In this document: one piece after another, positions 1 to 7,403 of the stretch
Position numbering within the stretch: the stretch's first letter is position 1
Layout: every line of letters starts with the position of its first letter
From: Spirochaetota bacterium
GTDB lineage: Bacteria; Spirochaetota; Spirochaetia; Treponematales; Treponemataceae
Direction of reading: 5' to 3'
DNA: 23,466 bases
Assembly: GCA_029571425.1 (NCBI GenBank)
Contig: JAKPSR010000006.1
Location: forward strand, 1-23,466
Notes under the pieces: model-generated
The model's input: only the letters and a program-made list of their open reading frames with translations
Database searches by the model: none
Told to the model about the DNA's origin: nothing
Program-made: the position numbers and the translations under genes

Positions 1-1047
1 GATCGCCGGGTCGTCGGTGAAGAGCGAGAGGAAAAATCCCTGGAAGGCCACGACGACGAGGTAGACGGCGAACGCGAACGAGGTGATGATCGCGGCGATC
101 CGCCAGTAGGCCTTCTTCACCTCCTCGATACGACCAGCGCCCAGGTGATGGCTCATCAGTATTTGCCCCGCCATCGTCAGCGACCACGAGGCGGCCATGT
201 CGAGGAAGTTGAAGCGGTTGACGTAGGTATTCGCCCCCATCGCGACCGCGCCGAGCTTGATGATGAGGTATGATACCGCGAAGCTCTGCACGGTGTAGCT
301 GAACGGCTCAAGTGCGGCGGGGATGCCGATCTTGACGATCGGGGCGACGACCTCTCGCGCGCGCTTGGCGAGGCCGTCGACGAGGAAGCTCACCTTCAGC
401 CTCAGGTGCACCATCGCGAACACGATCGCGAAGCCGACGAGGAAGGAGATCACGGTCGCGAGGGCGACGCCGCGGATGCCGAGCTCGGGGAACACCCAAA
501 AGCCGGTCATCAGCGCCCAGTTGAGTGGGACGTTGATCAGGTTGGTGGTCACCGAGGCGACCATGTTCCAGCGGGTCAGGGTTTTCGACGCGAGGATTGA
601 GCAGTAGGCGTTGCGGAGGCCGACGACGACGAAGTTGAAGGCGATGACGGCGAGGTACTCCGAGGCGAACCCGTTCTGAACCGGGGTCATGCCGAGCCAG
701 AGGCCGATCTTGCCCGAGAGGAGGAAGAGCGCGCAGGCGAGTACGAGGCCCGCGCCCGAGCTAATGACGATGTTCGCGAACCAGGTGGGGACGACGCGGT
801 CGTCACGCTTCGCGCCCATATACTGCGCCGCGACGCTCGTCCCGGCGGAGGTGAACTGGGGCAGGATGAAGTAGCCGAGCATCAGCACCGGCCCGAGCAT
901 GCCGACCGAGGCGGCCGCCTCGTCCGAGATCATGCTGATGAAGAGGATGTCGGCGAACGCGGTAATCCCGCCGGTGATTTCCTCGATGAACATGGGCCAC
1001 GCGAGGTGCATAAGGTTGAGCCGAGGCTCCGTCTTGAGTTGGTTCAT
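1..1047 (-). CDS. MATE-family multidrug/Na+ antiporter, C-terminus beyond window
   Basis: An inner-membrane secondary transporter of the MATE (NorM/DinF-like) family, which exports cationic drugs or metabolites using Na+ or H+ gradients. The frame is open from the ATG at 1047 to the window edge, giving 349 residues of a family that is usually about 450 long. The protein starts MNQLKTEPRLNLMHLAWPMF and continues through repeated hydrophobic segments (for example GMLGPVLMLGYFILPQFTS). Near the end it has LVVVAFQGFFLSLFTDDPAI, like the usual MATE 'LFT.DP' stretch. The missing part should be the last helices. The ATG was chosen because a -10 box (TATACT) lies exactly 6 nt upstream and no Shine-Dalgarno site is visible, so the mRNA is probably leaderless. 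It is divergent from the membrane-protein gene at 1138. The substrate cannot be told from the sequence. Confidence 0.88.
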   Translation of the reverse strand, partial: MNQLKTEPRLNLMHLAWPMFIEEITGGITAFADILFISMISDEAAASVGMLGPVLMLGYFILPQFTSAGTSVAAQYMGAKRDDRVVPTWFANIVISSGAGLVLACALFLLSGKIGLWLGMTPVQNGFASEYLAVIAFNFVVVGLRNAYCSILASKTLTRWNMVASVTTNLINVPLNWALMTGFWVFPELGIRGVALATVISFLVGFAIVFAMVHLRLKVSFLVDGLAKRAREVVAPIVKIGIPAALEPFSYTVQSFAVSYLIIKLGAVAMGANTYVNRFNFLDMAASWSLTMAGQILMSHHLGAGRIEEVKKAYWRIAAIITSFAFAVYLVVVAFQGFFLSLFTDDPAI

Positions 1048-1053
1048 TGGTCG

Positions 1054-1084
1054 AGTATACGACCGGCGGGGTGGCCCGTGTCTA
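1054..1084 (-). promoter_or_regulatory. Promoter of the MATE gene (leaderless)
   Basis: Read on the minus strand, TAGACA (1079-1084) and TATACT (1054-1059) are separated by 19 nt. TATACT is followed by 6 nt and then the ATG at 1047. Transcription would therefore start at or next to the start codon. Confidence 0.6.
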
Positions 1085-1098
1085 CCGGCGGGACGGGC

Positions 1099-1128
1099 TT
1101 GAAACGGACGACCGTTTCGTCGTTTACT
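1099..1128 (+). promoter_or_regulatory. Promoter plus 7-bp inverted repeat (putative operator) before the membrane-protein gene
   Basis: TTGAAA (1099-1104), an 18-nt spacer and TTTACT (1123-1128) lie 9 nt before the ATG at 1138. An exact inverted repeat, GAAACGG (1101-1107) and CCGTTTC (1112-1118) with a 4-nt spacer, covers most of the -35 box and the start of the spacer, where a repressor would typically bind. It is also close to the divergent MATE promoter. The bound protein is unknown. Confidence 0.4.
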
Positions 1129-1137
1129 TATTGTCTT

Positions 1138-1926
1138 ATGAATGACTCTCCTTCAACCGCGCCCCGAGAGGGCGCGCTTCGCGAGGCGGTCCATCTCGGG
1201 CTCGCCTCCGCCCGGGAAAACGCTATCCCCGGCCTCATACTCTGGGTCGTGGCGGTCGCCATCGTCGCGGGATACTATTTTTTCGCGCCGGTCACCGCCG
1301 CGCTCGCCGCCCTTGGCCGCGTAAAGACGGAAGGCGGCTTCCTCTATTCTGCTATCTCCACAGCGATCGCGGGTGGGCTTATACCCTTCGTCTGGAAGCG
1401 CGCGATTGCCGCGCGGAAACGAGGCGGCGATGGCATCTCGCCGGCGAACGGCGCAACGTCGGGCGTCTCTGTCGGGGCAGCCGTGGCTAAGGCCGTGGTT
1501 GCCCCTGCCTGGGCGGCCTGCCTCTTCCTCTGTCTCTTTTGGGCGGAGAAAGGGATCGAGGTCGACTTCCTGTACCGAATGCAAGCCCGCATATTCGGCG
1601 ACGGCAACTCGCCCGCGGTTATCATCCCGAAGGTGATCGTCGACCAGTTCGGCTACAATCCCCTGTGGGCGGGATGGACCCAAGTCCTCGGCTACTGGTG
1701 GCTCGAGCACAACTTCAAGCCCGCGTCACTCGTCGACCCCGCCCTTTGGCGCACGATGGGACCGCGCGTCGTTACCGTCTTGATCTCGACCTGGGGTGTA
1801 TGGATCCCGATGGTCAGCGTGGTCTACGCGATGCCTGGCGACCTTCAGATTCCCCTTTTTAACATCGCCTTATGCTTTTGGGGCCTGATGCTCGCGAGCC
1901 TGACGAAGGAGCGCCGGGCCGCGTAG
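1138..1926 (+). CDS. Mpv17/PMP22-like integral membrane protein
   Basis: A predicted 262-residue membrane protein with about four to five hydrophobic segments (around residues 30-52, 65-85, 110-135, 215-235 and 240-257). The C-terminal half resembles the eukaryotic Mpv17/PMP22 family. It has the K-x-x-x-DQ...P motif (KVIVDQFGYNPLWAG), a long stretch, then a tryptophan-rich pair of helices with 'W.VW.P' and 'Y..P..LQ' (STWGVWIPMVSVVYAMPGDL) and a final helix containing FWGLMLASL. Mpv17 proteins are membrane channels or scaffolds of organelles, and their bacterial relatives are uncharacterised. The first in-frame ATG (1006) lies within the divergent MATE gene, so the ATG at 1138 is preferred. 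It has no ribosome site but does have a promoter-like sequence just upstream. The family call rests on motif spacing read by eye and is moderate. Confidence 0.7.
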   Translation: MNDSPSTAPREGALREAVHLGLASARENAIPGLILWVVAVAIVAGYYFFAPVTAALAALGRVKTEGGFLYSAISTAIAGGLIPFVWKRAIAARKRGGDGISPANGATSGVSVGAAVAKAVVAPAWAACLFLCLFWAEKGIEVDFLYRMQARIFGDGNSPAVIIPKVIVDQFGYNPLWAGWTQVLGYWWLEHNFKPASLVDPALWRTMGPRVVTVLISTWGVWIPMVSVVYAMPGDLQIPLFNIALCFWGLMLASLTKERRAA

Positions 1927-1972
1927 CCTTGGCATTTTCGCGGAAAAACTCGCACGTCTCGGGAAAATTCCG

Positions 1973-1978
1973 TATACT
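1973..1978 (+). promoter_or_regulatory. -10 box of the pentose phosphate operon (leaderless)
   Basis: TATACT sits in GC-rich surroundings and is followed by 6 nt (AATTGT) and the ATG at 1985. No purine-rich ribosome site is present. A matching -35 is weak. Confidence 0.55.
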
Positions 1979-1984
1979 AATTGT

Positions 1985-2734
1985 ATGAAAATCGTCTCGA
2001 ACGCCGAGCCCGGCGCCGTCGCCGTCGCCCTGTTCTCCCGGATCAAGCTGATCCTCGAGCGGGGCGATCCCGTGTTGTTCCTCGCCTCGGGAGGATCCTC
2101 GGCCCCTCTCGCGGCCGCCGCCCTCGCCTCTCTCGCCGAGGCCTTCGACCAAAAGGAAATTCGCCCGAGCGCGCAGGTCCGCCCGCCGCTCACCGTTTCC
2201 CTCGTCGACGAGCGGTTCGGCGCCGAGGGCCACGCGGACTCGAACTGGCGGTTACTCGTCGAAAAAGGATACGATCCCGGGAAATTCGATTCCCTTCCGC
2301 TGCTGCGAGGGGAAACCGCGACGTCGACTGATTTCGCTGAGGCAACTGGCCGCCTCCGCGCCCTCCTTTCGGACGCGGTCGAGAGGCGAAGGGCCGGGCG
2401 ACTGTACGTCGTCGCCCTCTTCGGGATGGGGACCGACGGGCATACCGCCGGGATATTGCCGGGTAGCGTCGTCTCGCGGCTTGACCCTGAGGGGACCGAG
2501 TACGCGACCGGCTACATGGCCTCGGGCTTCGCCCGCATCACGATGGCCCCCGCGTTCTTTCCCCACGTCGACTTCGCGGCGGTGTGGGTTAACGATCGCA
2601 CGAAGGACATGGCCCTCGCCGAGCTTAAGCGCTCGGTCAGCGCCGAGCGCCAACCGGCGCAGCTCTTAAAATTGCCGAAGGAAACCATCCTCTATACCGG
2701 GCCGGAACACGCGAGAAAAAGGAGCGACGCATGA
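1985..2734 (+). CDS. pgl: 6-phosphogluconolactonase
   Basis: Hydrolyses 6-phosphogluconolactone to 6-phosphogluconate, the second step of the oxidative pentose phosphate pathway, in the cytoplasm. The 249-residue length is normal for the SugarP isomerase/PGL (DevB) family. Visible motifs are the N-terminal phosphate-binding loop LFLASGGSSAP (about residues 32-42), SLVDERFGAEGHADSN (about 72-87) and the signature FGMGTDGHTAGILPGS (about 145-160). It is the first gene of a four-gene operon. Its stop overlaps the start of the 6-phosphogluconate dehydrogenase gene by 4 bases (ATGA), which suggests translational coupling. The start at 1985 is fixed by the TATACT box 6 nt upstream, and no alternative start has a ribosome site. 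With the next two genes it supplies a complete route from glucose-6-phosphate to ribulose-5-phosphate. Confidence 0.93.
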   Translation: MKIVSNAEPGAVAVALFSRIKLILERGDPVLFLASGGSSAPLAAAALASLAEAFDQKEIRPSAQVRPPLTVSLVDERFGAEGHADSNWRLLVEKGYDPGKFDSLPLLRGETATSTDFAEATGRLRALLSDAVERRRAGRLYVVALFGMGTDGHTAGILPGSVVSRLDPEGTEYATGYMASGFARITMAPAFFPHVDFAAVWVNDRTKDMALAELKRSVSAERQPAQLLKLPKETILYTGPEHARKRSDA

Positions 2735-3636
2735 GGTTGGGATTCGTCGGATTGGGAAAGATGGGCGGGAACATGGCTGAGCGCCTGCTCGCGCGCGGAC
2801 ACGCCCTCGTCGTGCTCGACCCGAGCGACGCCGCACGCGACCGGGCGAGCGCCCTCGGCGCGGAAGTCGCCTCGGACCGAGCGGACCTCGCGCGGCACCT
2901 CGCGGGATCGGGAACCCCCATCGTCTGGCTGATGATACCGGCGTCGATAGTCGACGCCGAGATCGACGCCTTCCTTCCCTTACTACCAAGCGGGTCAATC
3001 CTCATCGACGGGGGAAACTCCGACTTTCGACTCACCAGAAGCCGGGCCACTCGCTGCGCCGAGCGGGGCATCCGGCTCGTCGACGTCGGGACGAGCGGCG
3101 GGATACTCGGACGAGAGCAGGGATACGCGCTGATGGTCGGCGGCGACGCGGAGGCCGTTGCCCTTCTCTCCCCCGTTCTCGACGCCCTCGCGCCCAAGGA
3201 TGGCTGGCACCATTTCGGCGAGGCGGGAAACGGGCATTTCGTGAAGATGGTGCACAACGCGATCGAGTACGGGATGATGGAATCCTACGCGGAAGGCTAC
3301 CGGCTTCTCCGCGACGGGCCCGCGCGCGGGATCGACCTCGCCGCGGCCGGCCTAGTTTGGCAGCGCGGAAGCATCGTCGAGTCTCTGCTGAACCGCCTCG
3401 CCGCCGAGGCGATCGCGGAAAACCCCTCCCTCGAAGGGATCGACGGGTTCGTCAGCGAGTCGGGCGAGGCGCGGTGGGCGATCGAGGCGGCGAAGGACGC
3501 CGGGATCGAGCTCCCGGCGATCGAGTCGTCGCTCGAGGTGCGGATCAGGAGCCAGCGTGGCGAGACGAGTTACGCGACCAAGCTCCTCGCGGCGATGCGA
3601 AACAAGTTCGGCGGCCACGCCCTGAACGCGAAATAA
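2731..3636 (+). CDS. gnd: 6-phosphogluconate dehydrogenase, decarboxylating (short YqeC/GntZ type)
   Basis: Oxidises and decarboxylates 6-phosphogluconate to ribulose-5-phosphate. It is 301 residues long, the short form (related to YqeC/GntZ) rather than the roughly 470-residue E. coli-type enzyme. The N-terminal Rossmann fold has GFVGLGKMGGNMAERL (residues 4-19). It is followed by DGGNSDFRLT (about 91-100), the substrate loop DVGTSGGILGREQGYALMVG (about 112-131) and the catalytic-lysine region GNGHFVKMVHNAIEYGMM (about 167-184). Members of this short group are often NAD-linked; the cofactor here is inferred, not shown. The gene overlaps pgl by 4 bases and ends 11 bases before zwf. The ATG lies immediately after a purine-rich AAAAAGGAGCG stretch inside pgl that serves as its ribosome site. 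Confidence 0.93.
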   Translation: MRLGFVGLGKMGGNMAERLLARGHALVVLDPSDAARDRASALGAEVASDRADLARHLAGSGTPIVWLMIPASIVDAEIDAFLPLLPSGSILIDGGNSDFRLTRSRATRCAERGIRLVDVGTSGGILGREQGYALMVGGDAEAVALLSPVLDALAPKDGWHHFGEAGNGHFVKMVHNAIEYGMMESYAEGYRLLRDGPARGIDLAAAGLVWQRGSIVESLLNRLAAEAIAENPSLEGIDGFVSESGEARWAIEAAKDAGIELPAIESSLEVRIRSQRGETSYATKLLAAMRNKFGGHALNAK

Positions 3637-3647
3637 GAGGGCGACCG

Positions 3648-5099
3648 ATGGAACGCCTCCAAGACACCGTCCTCGTACTCTTCGGGGTAACCGGCGACCT
3701 CGCGCGACGCAAGATACTTCCCGCGCTCTATCGACTCGACCGCTCAGGACTCCTTCCCGAGCGCTTCCACGTCGTCGGGATATCGAGGAAGGGAACCACG
3801 GCGGAAGAAGTCGTATCGATGATCGCGTCGAGCGCGCCCACCGAGGATGACGCGCGCGAGTTTCGCGCGCGCTTCGCCGACCGTGTCTCCGTCGTCGGCA
3901 TGCGCATCGACCAACCCGGTGAATACGAGATCCTCTCCCGCCGGCTCGCCGAGCTCGACCGCGCAGAGGGGCGGCCCCTCGCGCGCATCTTCTACCTCGC
4001 GATACCGGCGACGCTCTTTCCCCTCGTCGCCGGTCGCCTCTCCGAGAGCGACATCAACGACAAGACGCCGCCGAGGCAGGAGGCGCGCTTCCTGATCGAG
4101 AAACCCTTTGGGCACGACGCGGCGTCCGCGCGGGCCCTCGTCGACCTCGTCAACTCGCGCTTCTCCCCTTCGCAGGTATACCGCATCGACCACTACCTCG
4201 CGAAGGAGACCGCGCAGAACATCCTCGCCTTCCGCTTCGAAAATCCCCTGTTCGCGCGCGCGTGGAACGGTCGGCACGTGAGCCACGTTCGCATAACGGC
4301 GGCCGAGGAGATCGGCATCGAGGGCCGCGCGGCGTTCTACGAGGGGATGGGCGCCTTCCGCGACCTCGTGCAAAGCCATCTCCTGCAACTCCTCGCCCTC
4401 GTGACGATGGACCGGCCCGCGTCCCTGGCGGCGGCGGACGTGCACCGCGCGAAGGAGGAACTCCTTTCCCGCGTGATGCCTCCCTCGCCCGACCGCATGC
4501 GCGCGGAGACGATGCGCGCTCAGTACCGCTCGTACCGGTCCGAGGTCGGCAACCCCGACTCCCTCGTCGAGACGTACGCCGCGTGCCGGCTCTCGATCGA
4601 CTCAGAAAAATGGCGCGGCGTCCCGATACTGATTCGGACGGGCAAGGCGCTCCGCGAGAAGGTGACCGAGATCACCCTCTCGTTCGCGGACCCGGCGATA
4701 CGCGGATACCGAAACGACCTGACCCTCCGCATCCAGCCGAACGAGGGGATCGTCACCGACCTCCGCATCAAGAAGCCCGGCTTCGAGTCCGAGTGCGAGG
4801 AGGTCCAGCTTGACTACTGCTACCGCGAGCGCGCGGACGCGGCGCCCGAAGCCTACGAGCGCGTCCTCTACGACGCCCTGCGCTCCGACCAAACCCTATT
4901 CGCGACCGGGCGCGAGGTGCTCGAGTGCTGGCGGGTCAGCGAGCCCATACTGAAGGCGTGGGCGACGCCGGGTTTCCCCATCCACGAGTACGAGACGGGA
5001 AGCTGGGGCCCCGAGGCGGCCGATCTGCTCGCCGCAGACGCAGGTACCCGCTGGCTCGACGAAACGCATCGCGTCTGCCCGATTCGATTCGGGCCATAA
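3648..5099 (+). CDS. zwf: Glucose-6-phosphate 1-dehydrogenase
   Basis: Oxidises glucose-6-phosphate to 6-phosphogluconolactone while reducing NAD(P)+, the entry step of the oxidative pentose phosphate pathway. The protein is 483 residues, the usual length. The coenzyme-binding motif GVTGDLARRKILPALY is near the N-terminus (about residues 13-28). IEKPFGHD lies at about 149-156, and the active-site signature RIDHYLAKE (about 178-186) contains the catalytic histidine. The C-terminal domain has the expected RTGKALREK and KKPGF segments. The ATG at 3648 is preferred over the longer in-frame opening because homology begins right there, an AGAGGG ribosome site precedes it, and the upstream part overlaps gnd. 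It is third in the operon, 11 bases after gnd and 11 bases before the flavin-reductase-like gene. Confidence 0.95.
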   Translation: MERLQDTVLVLFGVTGDLARRKILPALYRLDRSGLLPERFHVVGISRKGTTAEEVVSMIASSAPTEDDAREFRARFADRVSVVGMRIDQPGEYEILSRRLAELDRAEGRPLARIFYLAIPATLFPLVAGRLSESDINDKTPPRQEARFLIEKPFGHDAASARALVDLVNSRFSPSQVYRIDHYLAKETAQNILAFRFENPLFARAWNGRHVSHVRITAAEEIGIEGRAAFYEGMGAFRDLVQSHLLQLLALVTMDRPASLAAADVHRAKEELLSRVMPPSPDRMRAETMRAQYRSYRSEVGNPDSLVETYAACRLSIDSEKWRGVPILIRTGKALREKVTEITLSFADPAIRGYRNDLTLRIQPNEGIVTDLRIKKPGFESECEEVQLDYCYRERADAAPEAYERVLYDALRSDQTLFATGREVLECWRVSEPILKAWATPGFPIHEYETGSWGPEAADLLAADAGTRWLDETHRVCPIRFGP

Positions 5100-5110
5100 A
5101 AGGAATCGAT

Positions 5111-5629
5111 ATGGAATACGAAATCATCCCCCCGGCCGAGGCCTATCGCCTGCTGAACGGGGGCGGGATCGTCTGGGTGTGCACGAGGTCGCGCGAGGGT
5201 CGGTACGACCTGACCCCGGTGGCATGGAACTGCCCGCTCGACTACGAGCCGTCCTCACGGGTCATCGTCGTGCTTGACCCAGGACACGCGGCGGCTGTGA
5301 ACCTTCGCGCCTCGGGGGAATTCGCCCTCGCCCTGCCGGACCTAACCCAAAAGGAACTCGTTATCAAGACCGGGTCCGTTTCGGGCCGCGACGCGGACAA
5401 GTACGCGCGTTTCTCGATCGAGGCCTCTCGCGCGGATCGCGTCGACGCGCTCGTGCCAGCGGGCGTCGCCGGGGTCCTCGAGTGCAGGCTCCTTGAGGCG
5501 CGCGAGATCGGCTCGGTCGTCGTCGTCGCGGGCGAGGTGATCGCCGCGCGAGCAGTGAAGGATTCATGGAAGAGGATTCTCCACCACGCGGGCGGCGAAA
5601 CCTTCTACGCGAGCGGGGAAGAGGTCTAG
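5111..5629 (+). CDS. Flavin reductase-like (FMN-binding split-barrel) protein
   Basis: A 172-residue protein resembling the flavin-reductase/DIM6-NTAB split-barrel family, which binds FMN and often transfers electrons from NAD(P)H to flavin. It starts MEYEIIPPAEAYRLLNGGGI, followed by strand-like VWVCTRSREGRYDLTPVAWN and CPLDYEPSSRVIVVLDPGHA, which fits the family's 'P.a...v...d...Np.'-type barrel. NLRASGEFALALPDLTQKEL and KTGSVSGRDADKYARF correspond to the family's conserved 'SGeFvvNlp' and 'G..SGrd.DK...' regions. The ATG at 5111 has an AAAAGGA ribosome site. It is the last gene of the pgl-gnd-zwf operon. Use of NADPH made by zwf is a reasonable guess, but the substrate is unknown. It is convergent with the HD-domain gene, with only 5 bases between the stop codons. 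Confidence 0.82.
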   Translation: MEYEIIPPAEAYRLLNGGGIVWVCTRSREGRYDLTPVAWNCPLDYEPSSRVIVVLDPGHAAAVNLRASGEFALALPDLTQKELVIKTGSVSGRDADKYARFSIEASRADRVDALVPAGVAGVLECRLLEAREIGSVVVVAGEVIAARAVKDSWKRILHHAGGETFYASGEEV

Positions 5630-5634
5630 CGAGG

Positions 5635-6204
5635 CTAGGCGACTGTGCCCTTAAGCCCGATCTCGTCAGCGACGGGCCTGAGGGAAAGGATCGTCTCGGT
5701 CACGAGCTCGTCGAGCGGCATCCCGAGCATCCCGGCGCCGCGCTCGATCACGTCCCGTCTGATCTTCGCCGCGAAGGCCGGCGTCTTGAATTTCTTTAAG
5801 ACCGATTTCGCCTCGATGTCGAGGACGCTTCGCGAGGGGCGCATGATCGCGCAGGCGTAAATGAATCCGGTAAGCTCGTCGACCGCGTAGAGCGCCTTCT
5901 CCATCGGGTGGACCGGCTCGACCTCGGTAACGATCCCGAAGCCGTGGCTCTCCACCGCGCGGATGAACTTCTCGTCGTACCCGGCCTCGGCGAGTATCCC
6001 CCGGCTATGCGCGAGGTGCTCCTCGGGATGTTCCTGAAAATCGACGTCGTGCAAGAGCCCGACGATCCCCCAGTAATCCGGATCTTCCCCGAATCGCGCG
6101 GCGAAATGCCGCATCGCCGCCTCGACCGAAAGCGCGTGCCGATAGAGGTAATCGTCGTCGTTGTGCGCGCGCCAGAGCGCGAGCGCCTCGTCCCGTGTTC
6201 GCAT
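5635..6204 (-). CDS. HD-domain metal-dependent phosphohydrolase-like protein
   Basis: A 189-residue single-domain HD-superfamily protein, probably a metal-dependent phosphohydrolase. The first metal histidine is in YLYRHALSVEAAMRHFA (about residue 23) and the HD pair is in WGIVGLLHDVDFQEHP (about residues 51-52). Later come HSRG, ESHGFGI and AVDELTGFIYACA, which carries the final metal aspartate. Stand-alone proteins with this layout are common, are often annotated as HDIG or hydrolase, and have no known substrate. The ATG at 6204 has a CGGAGG ribosome site and a well-formed promoter (TTGATC, 17 nt, TACAAT). It is separate from the pdxA-type gene upstream because a likely terminator lies between them. 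Confidence 0.85.
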   Translation of the reverse strand: MRTRDEALALWRAHNDDDYLYRHALSVEAAMRHFAARFGEDPDYWGIVGLLHDVDFQEHPEEHLAHSRGILAEAGYDEKFIRAVESHGFGIVTEVEPVHPMEKALYAVDELTGFIYACAIMRPSRSVLDIEAKSVLKKFKTPAFAAKIRRDVIERGAGMLGMPLDELVTETILSLRPVADEIGLKGTVA

Positions 6205-6224
6205 GCCGACCTCCGTATCGCTTT

Positions 6225-6253
6225 ATTGTACCTACTCACCGGCGCAAGATCAA
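6225..6253 (-). promoter_or_regulatory. Promoter of the HD-domain gene
   Basis: On the minus strand TTGATC (6248-6253), a 17-nt spacer and TACAAT (6225-6230) match the housekeeping sigma consensus closely. The predicted transcript has a short leader containing the CGGAGG ribosome site. Confidence 0.7.
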
Positions 6254-6288
6254 TCGAGAAAAATGCGAGCAATTACGTATCATCCTCA

Positions 6289-6313
6289 ATAAAAACAGGG
6301 GCGATGTGCCCCC
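6289..6313 (-). terminator. Probable rho-independent terminator after the pdxA-type gene
   Basis: Read on the minus strand, GGGGC, a 5-nt loop and GCCCC (6298-6312) are followed by TG and TTTTTATT (6289-6295). It lies about 90 bases downstream of the pdxA-type stop codon and before the HD-gene promoter, where a terminator is expected. The stem is only 5 bp. Confidence 0.5.
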
Positions 6314-6317
6314 GGTA

Positions 6318-6337
6318 TCGCGAAATTCGTTTCGCGA
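6318..6337. repeat. Perfect 8-bp inverted repeat with TTCG loop
   Basis: TCGCGAAA (6318-6325) and TTTCGCGA (6330-6337) flank TTCG. As RNA this is a tight hairpin with a UUCG tetraloop. It is in the untranslated 3' region of the pdxA-type transcript, next to the terminator. It could be an RNA-stability or secondary termination element, or a DNA operator. Confidence 0.5.
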
Positions 6338-6401
6338 AATAAGATTATCGCGTGATATAACCTTTATTTGTACAAAGCCCCCTCCGTTCCCGTCAACTCA
6401 C

Positions 6402-7403
6402 TCATCGACTGGAGTATCCTCCCGCGTACCGCGCCGCGACCTTGATTGCCTCGACCATGCTGACCGCGCTCGCAGCTCCGCGCCCGGCGATATCCATGGC
6501 GGTGCCATGGTCCACCGAGGTACGGAGGATCGGCATGCCGCCGGTAACCGCGACCGTCCGCTCGAAGTCGAAGGTCTTCGTCGCGATGTGTCCCTGGTCG
6601 TGATAGAGCGACAGCACGGCAGCGAATCGGCCGATGCGCGCGAGATGAAAGACGGAATCGGCTCCGATCGGGCCGACGATGGGCAATCCCTCCGCACGAA
6701 GCTCGGCGACGGCGGGCTCGACCTCGTCTATCTCCTCGCTCCCGAACATGCCGCGCTCGCCCGAGTGCGGGTTAAGCCCGGCTATCGCCATCGTGCCGTC
6801 AGCGATCCCGAGCGCGCGCAGCATGGAAAGCGAGCGCCTCGCGCAGTCTATGATTCGATCCTTCCTCACGAGATCGCATGCTTCCCGCAACGAGACGTGC
6901 CTCGACAGGAAGAAAACGCGAAGTCCCCTCGTCTCGAACATCGTGAGAGGATCGGCCGTCCCGGTCAGCGCGCCGAAGATCTCCGTGTGCCCGATAAAGT
7001 CGACGCCGCCAAGGCGCAGCGCCTCCTTATTGATCGGCGCCGTCGCGACCGCGGCGACCTCGCCCGCGAGCGCGAGCCTCACGCCCCGCTCGATGTACCC
7101 GTAGGCCGCTCGACCGCAAAGACCGGCAACCTCGCCCATGCGAAACAGAGCGGGGTCCGCGTTCGCGACGTCAATAAGGTTGACGACGCCGGGGCGAAAG
7201 TCGCCGTCCGCAGGGCGCTCGACCGGTCGGATGCGCGCGTCGAGCCCGGAGAACGCGATCGCCCTCTCCATGACGCGGCGATCCCCGATAACCACGCAGC
7301 GCGCCGCCGCAATCGCATCCCCGTCTACGAGGGCTTTCGCCGCGATCTCGGGGCCAATGCCGGCGGGATCGCCGACGGTTATCGCGATTAAGGGTCTTTC
7401 CAT
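6402..7403 (-). CDS. PdxA/PdxA2-family 4-phosphate dehydrogenase
   Basis: A 333-residue NAD-dependent, metal-dependent dehydrogenase of the PdxA family. PdxA oxidises 4-hydroxy-L-threonine phosphate in vitamin B6 synthesis; the close relative PdxA2 oxidises D-threonate- or D-erythronate-4-phosphate in sugar-acid catabolism. Visible motifs are ITVGDPAGIGPEIAAKAL (about residues 8-25), ATAPINKEAL, DFIGHTEIF (metal-ligand histidine), AGLNPHSGERGMFGSEEID, LSLYHDQGHIATKTFDFE (second metal histidine) and RTSVDHGTAMDIAG. The GDPAGIGPEI opening and the SLYHDQGHIATK wording look more like PdxA2 than classical PdxA. No DUF1537 kinase or PdxJ partner is in the window to decide. The ATG at 7403 was chosen because homology begins there and an AAGGAGG site sits 6-12 nt upstream; a longer upstream opening would overlap the divergent regulator. 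Confidence 0.87.
   Translation of the reverse strand: MERPLIAITVGDPAGIGPEIAAKALVDGDAIAAARCVVIGDRRVMERAIAFSGLDARIRPVERPADGDFRPGVVNLIDVANADPALFRMGEVAGLCGRAAYGYIERGVRLALAGEVAAVATAPINKEALRLGGVDFIGHTEIFGALTGTADPLTMFETRGLRVFFLSRHVSLREACDLVRKDRIIDCARRSLSMLRALGIADGTMAIAGLNPHSGERGMFGSEEIDEVEPAVAELRAEGLPIVGPIGADSVFHLARIGRFAAVLSLYHDQGHIATKTFDFERTVAVTGGMPILRTSVDHGTAMDIAGRGAASAVSMVEAIKVAARYAGGYSSR

Noticed and set aside
1006..1137. N-terminal extension of the membrane protein from an ATG at 1006
   Set aside because: It would overlap the MATE start and both divergent promoters and adds residues with no likeness to the family.
3744..4445. Minus-strand frame of 233 codons inside zwf
   Set aside because: It is antisense to conserved zwf motifs and has no domain-like features.
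6195..7391. Plus-strand open frame of 398 codons opposite the pdxA-type gene
   Set aside because: It covers a gene with clear PdxA motifs, reads as low-complexity Arg-rich protein and spans the terminator and the HD promoter.
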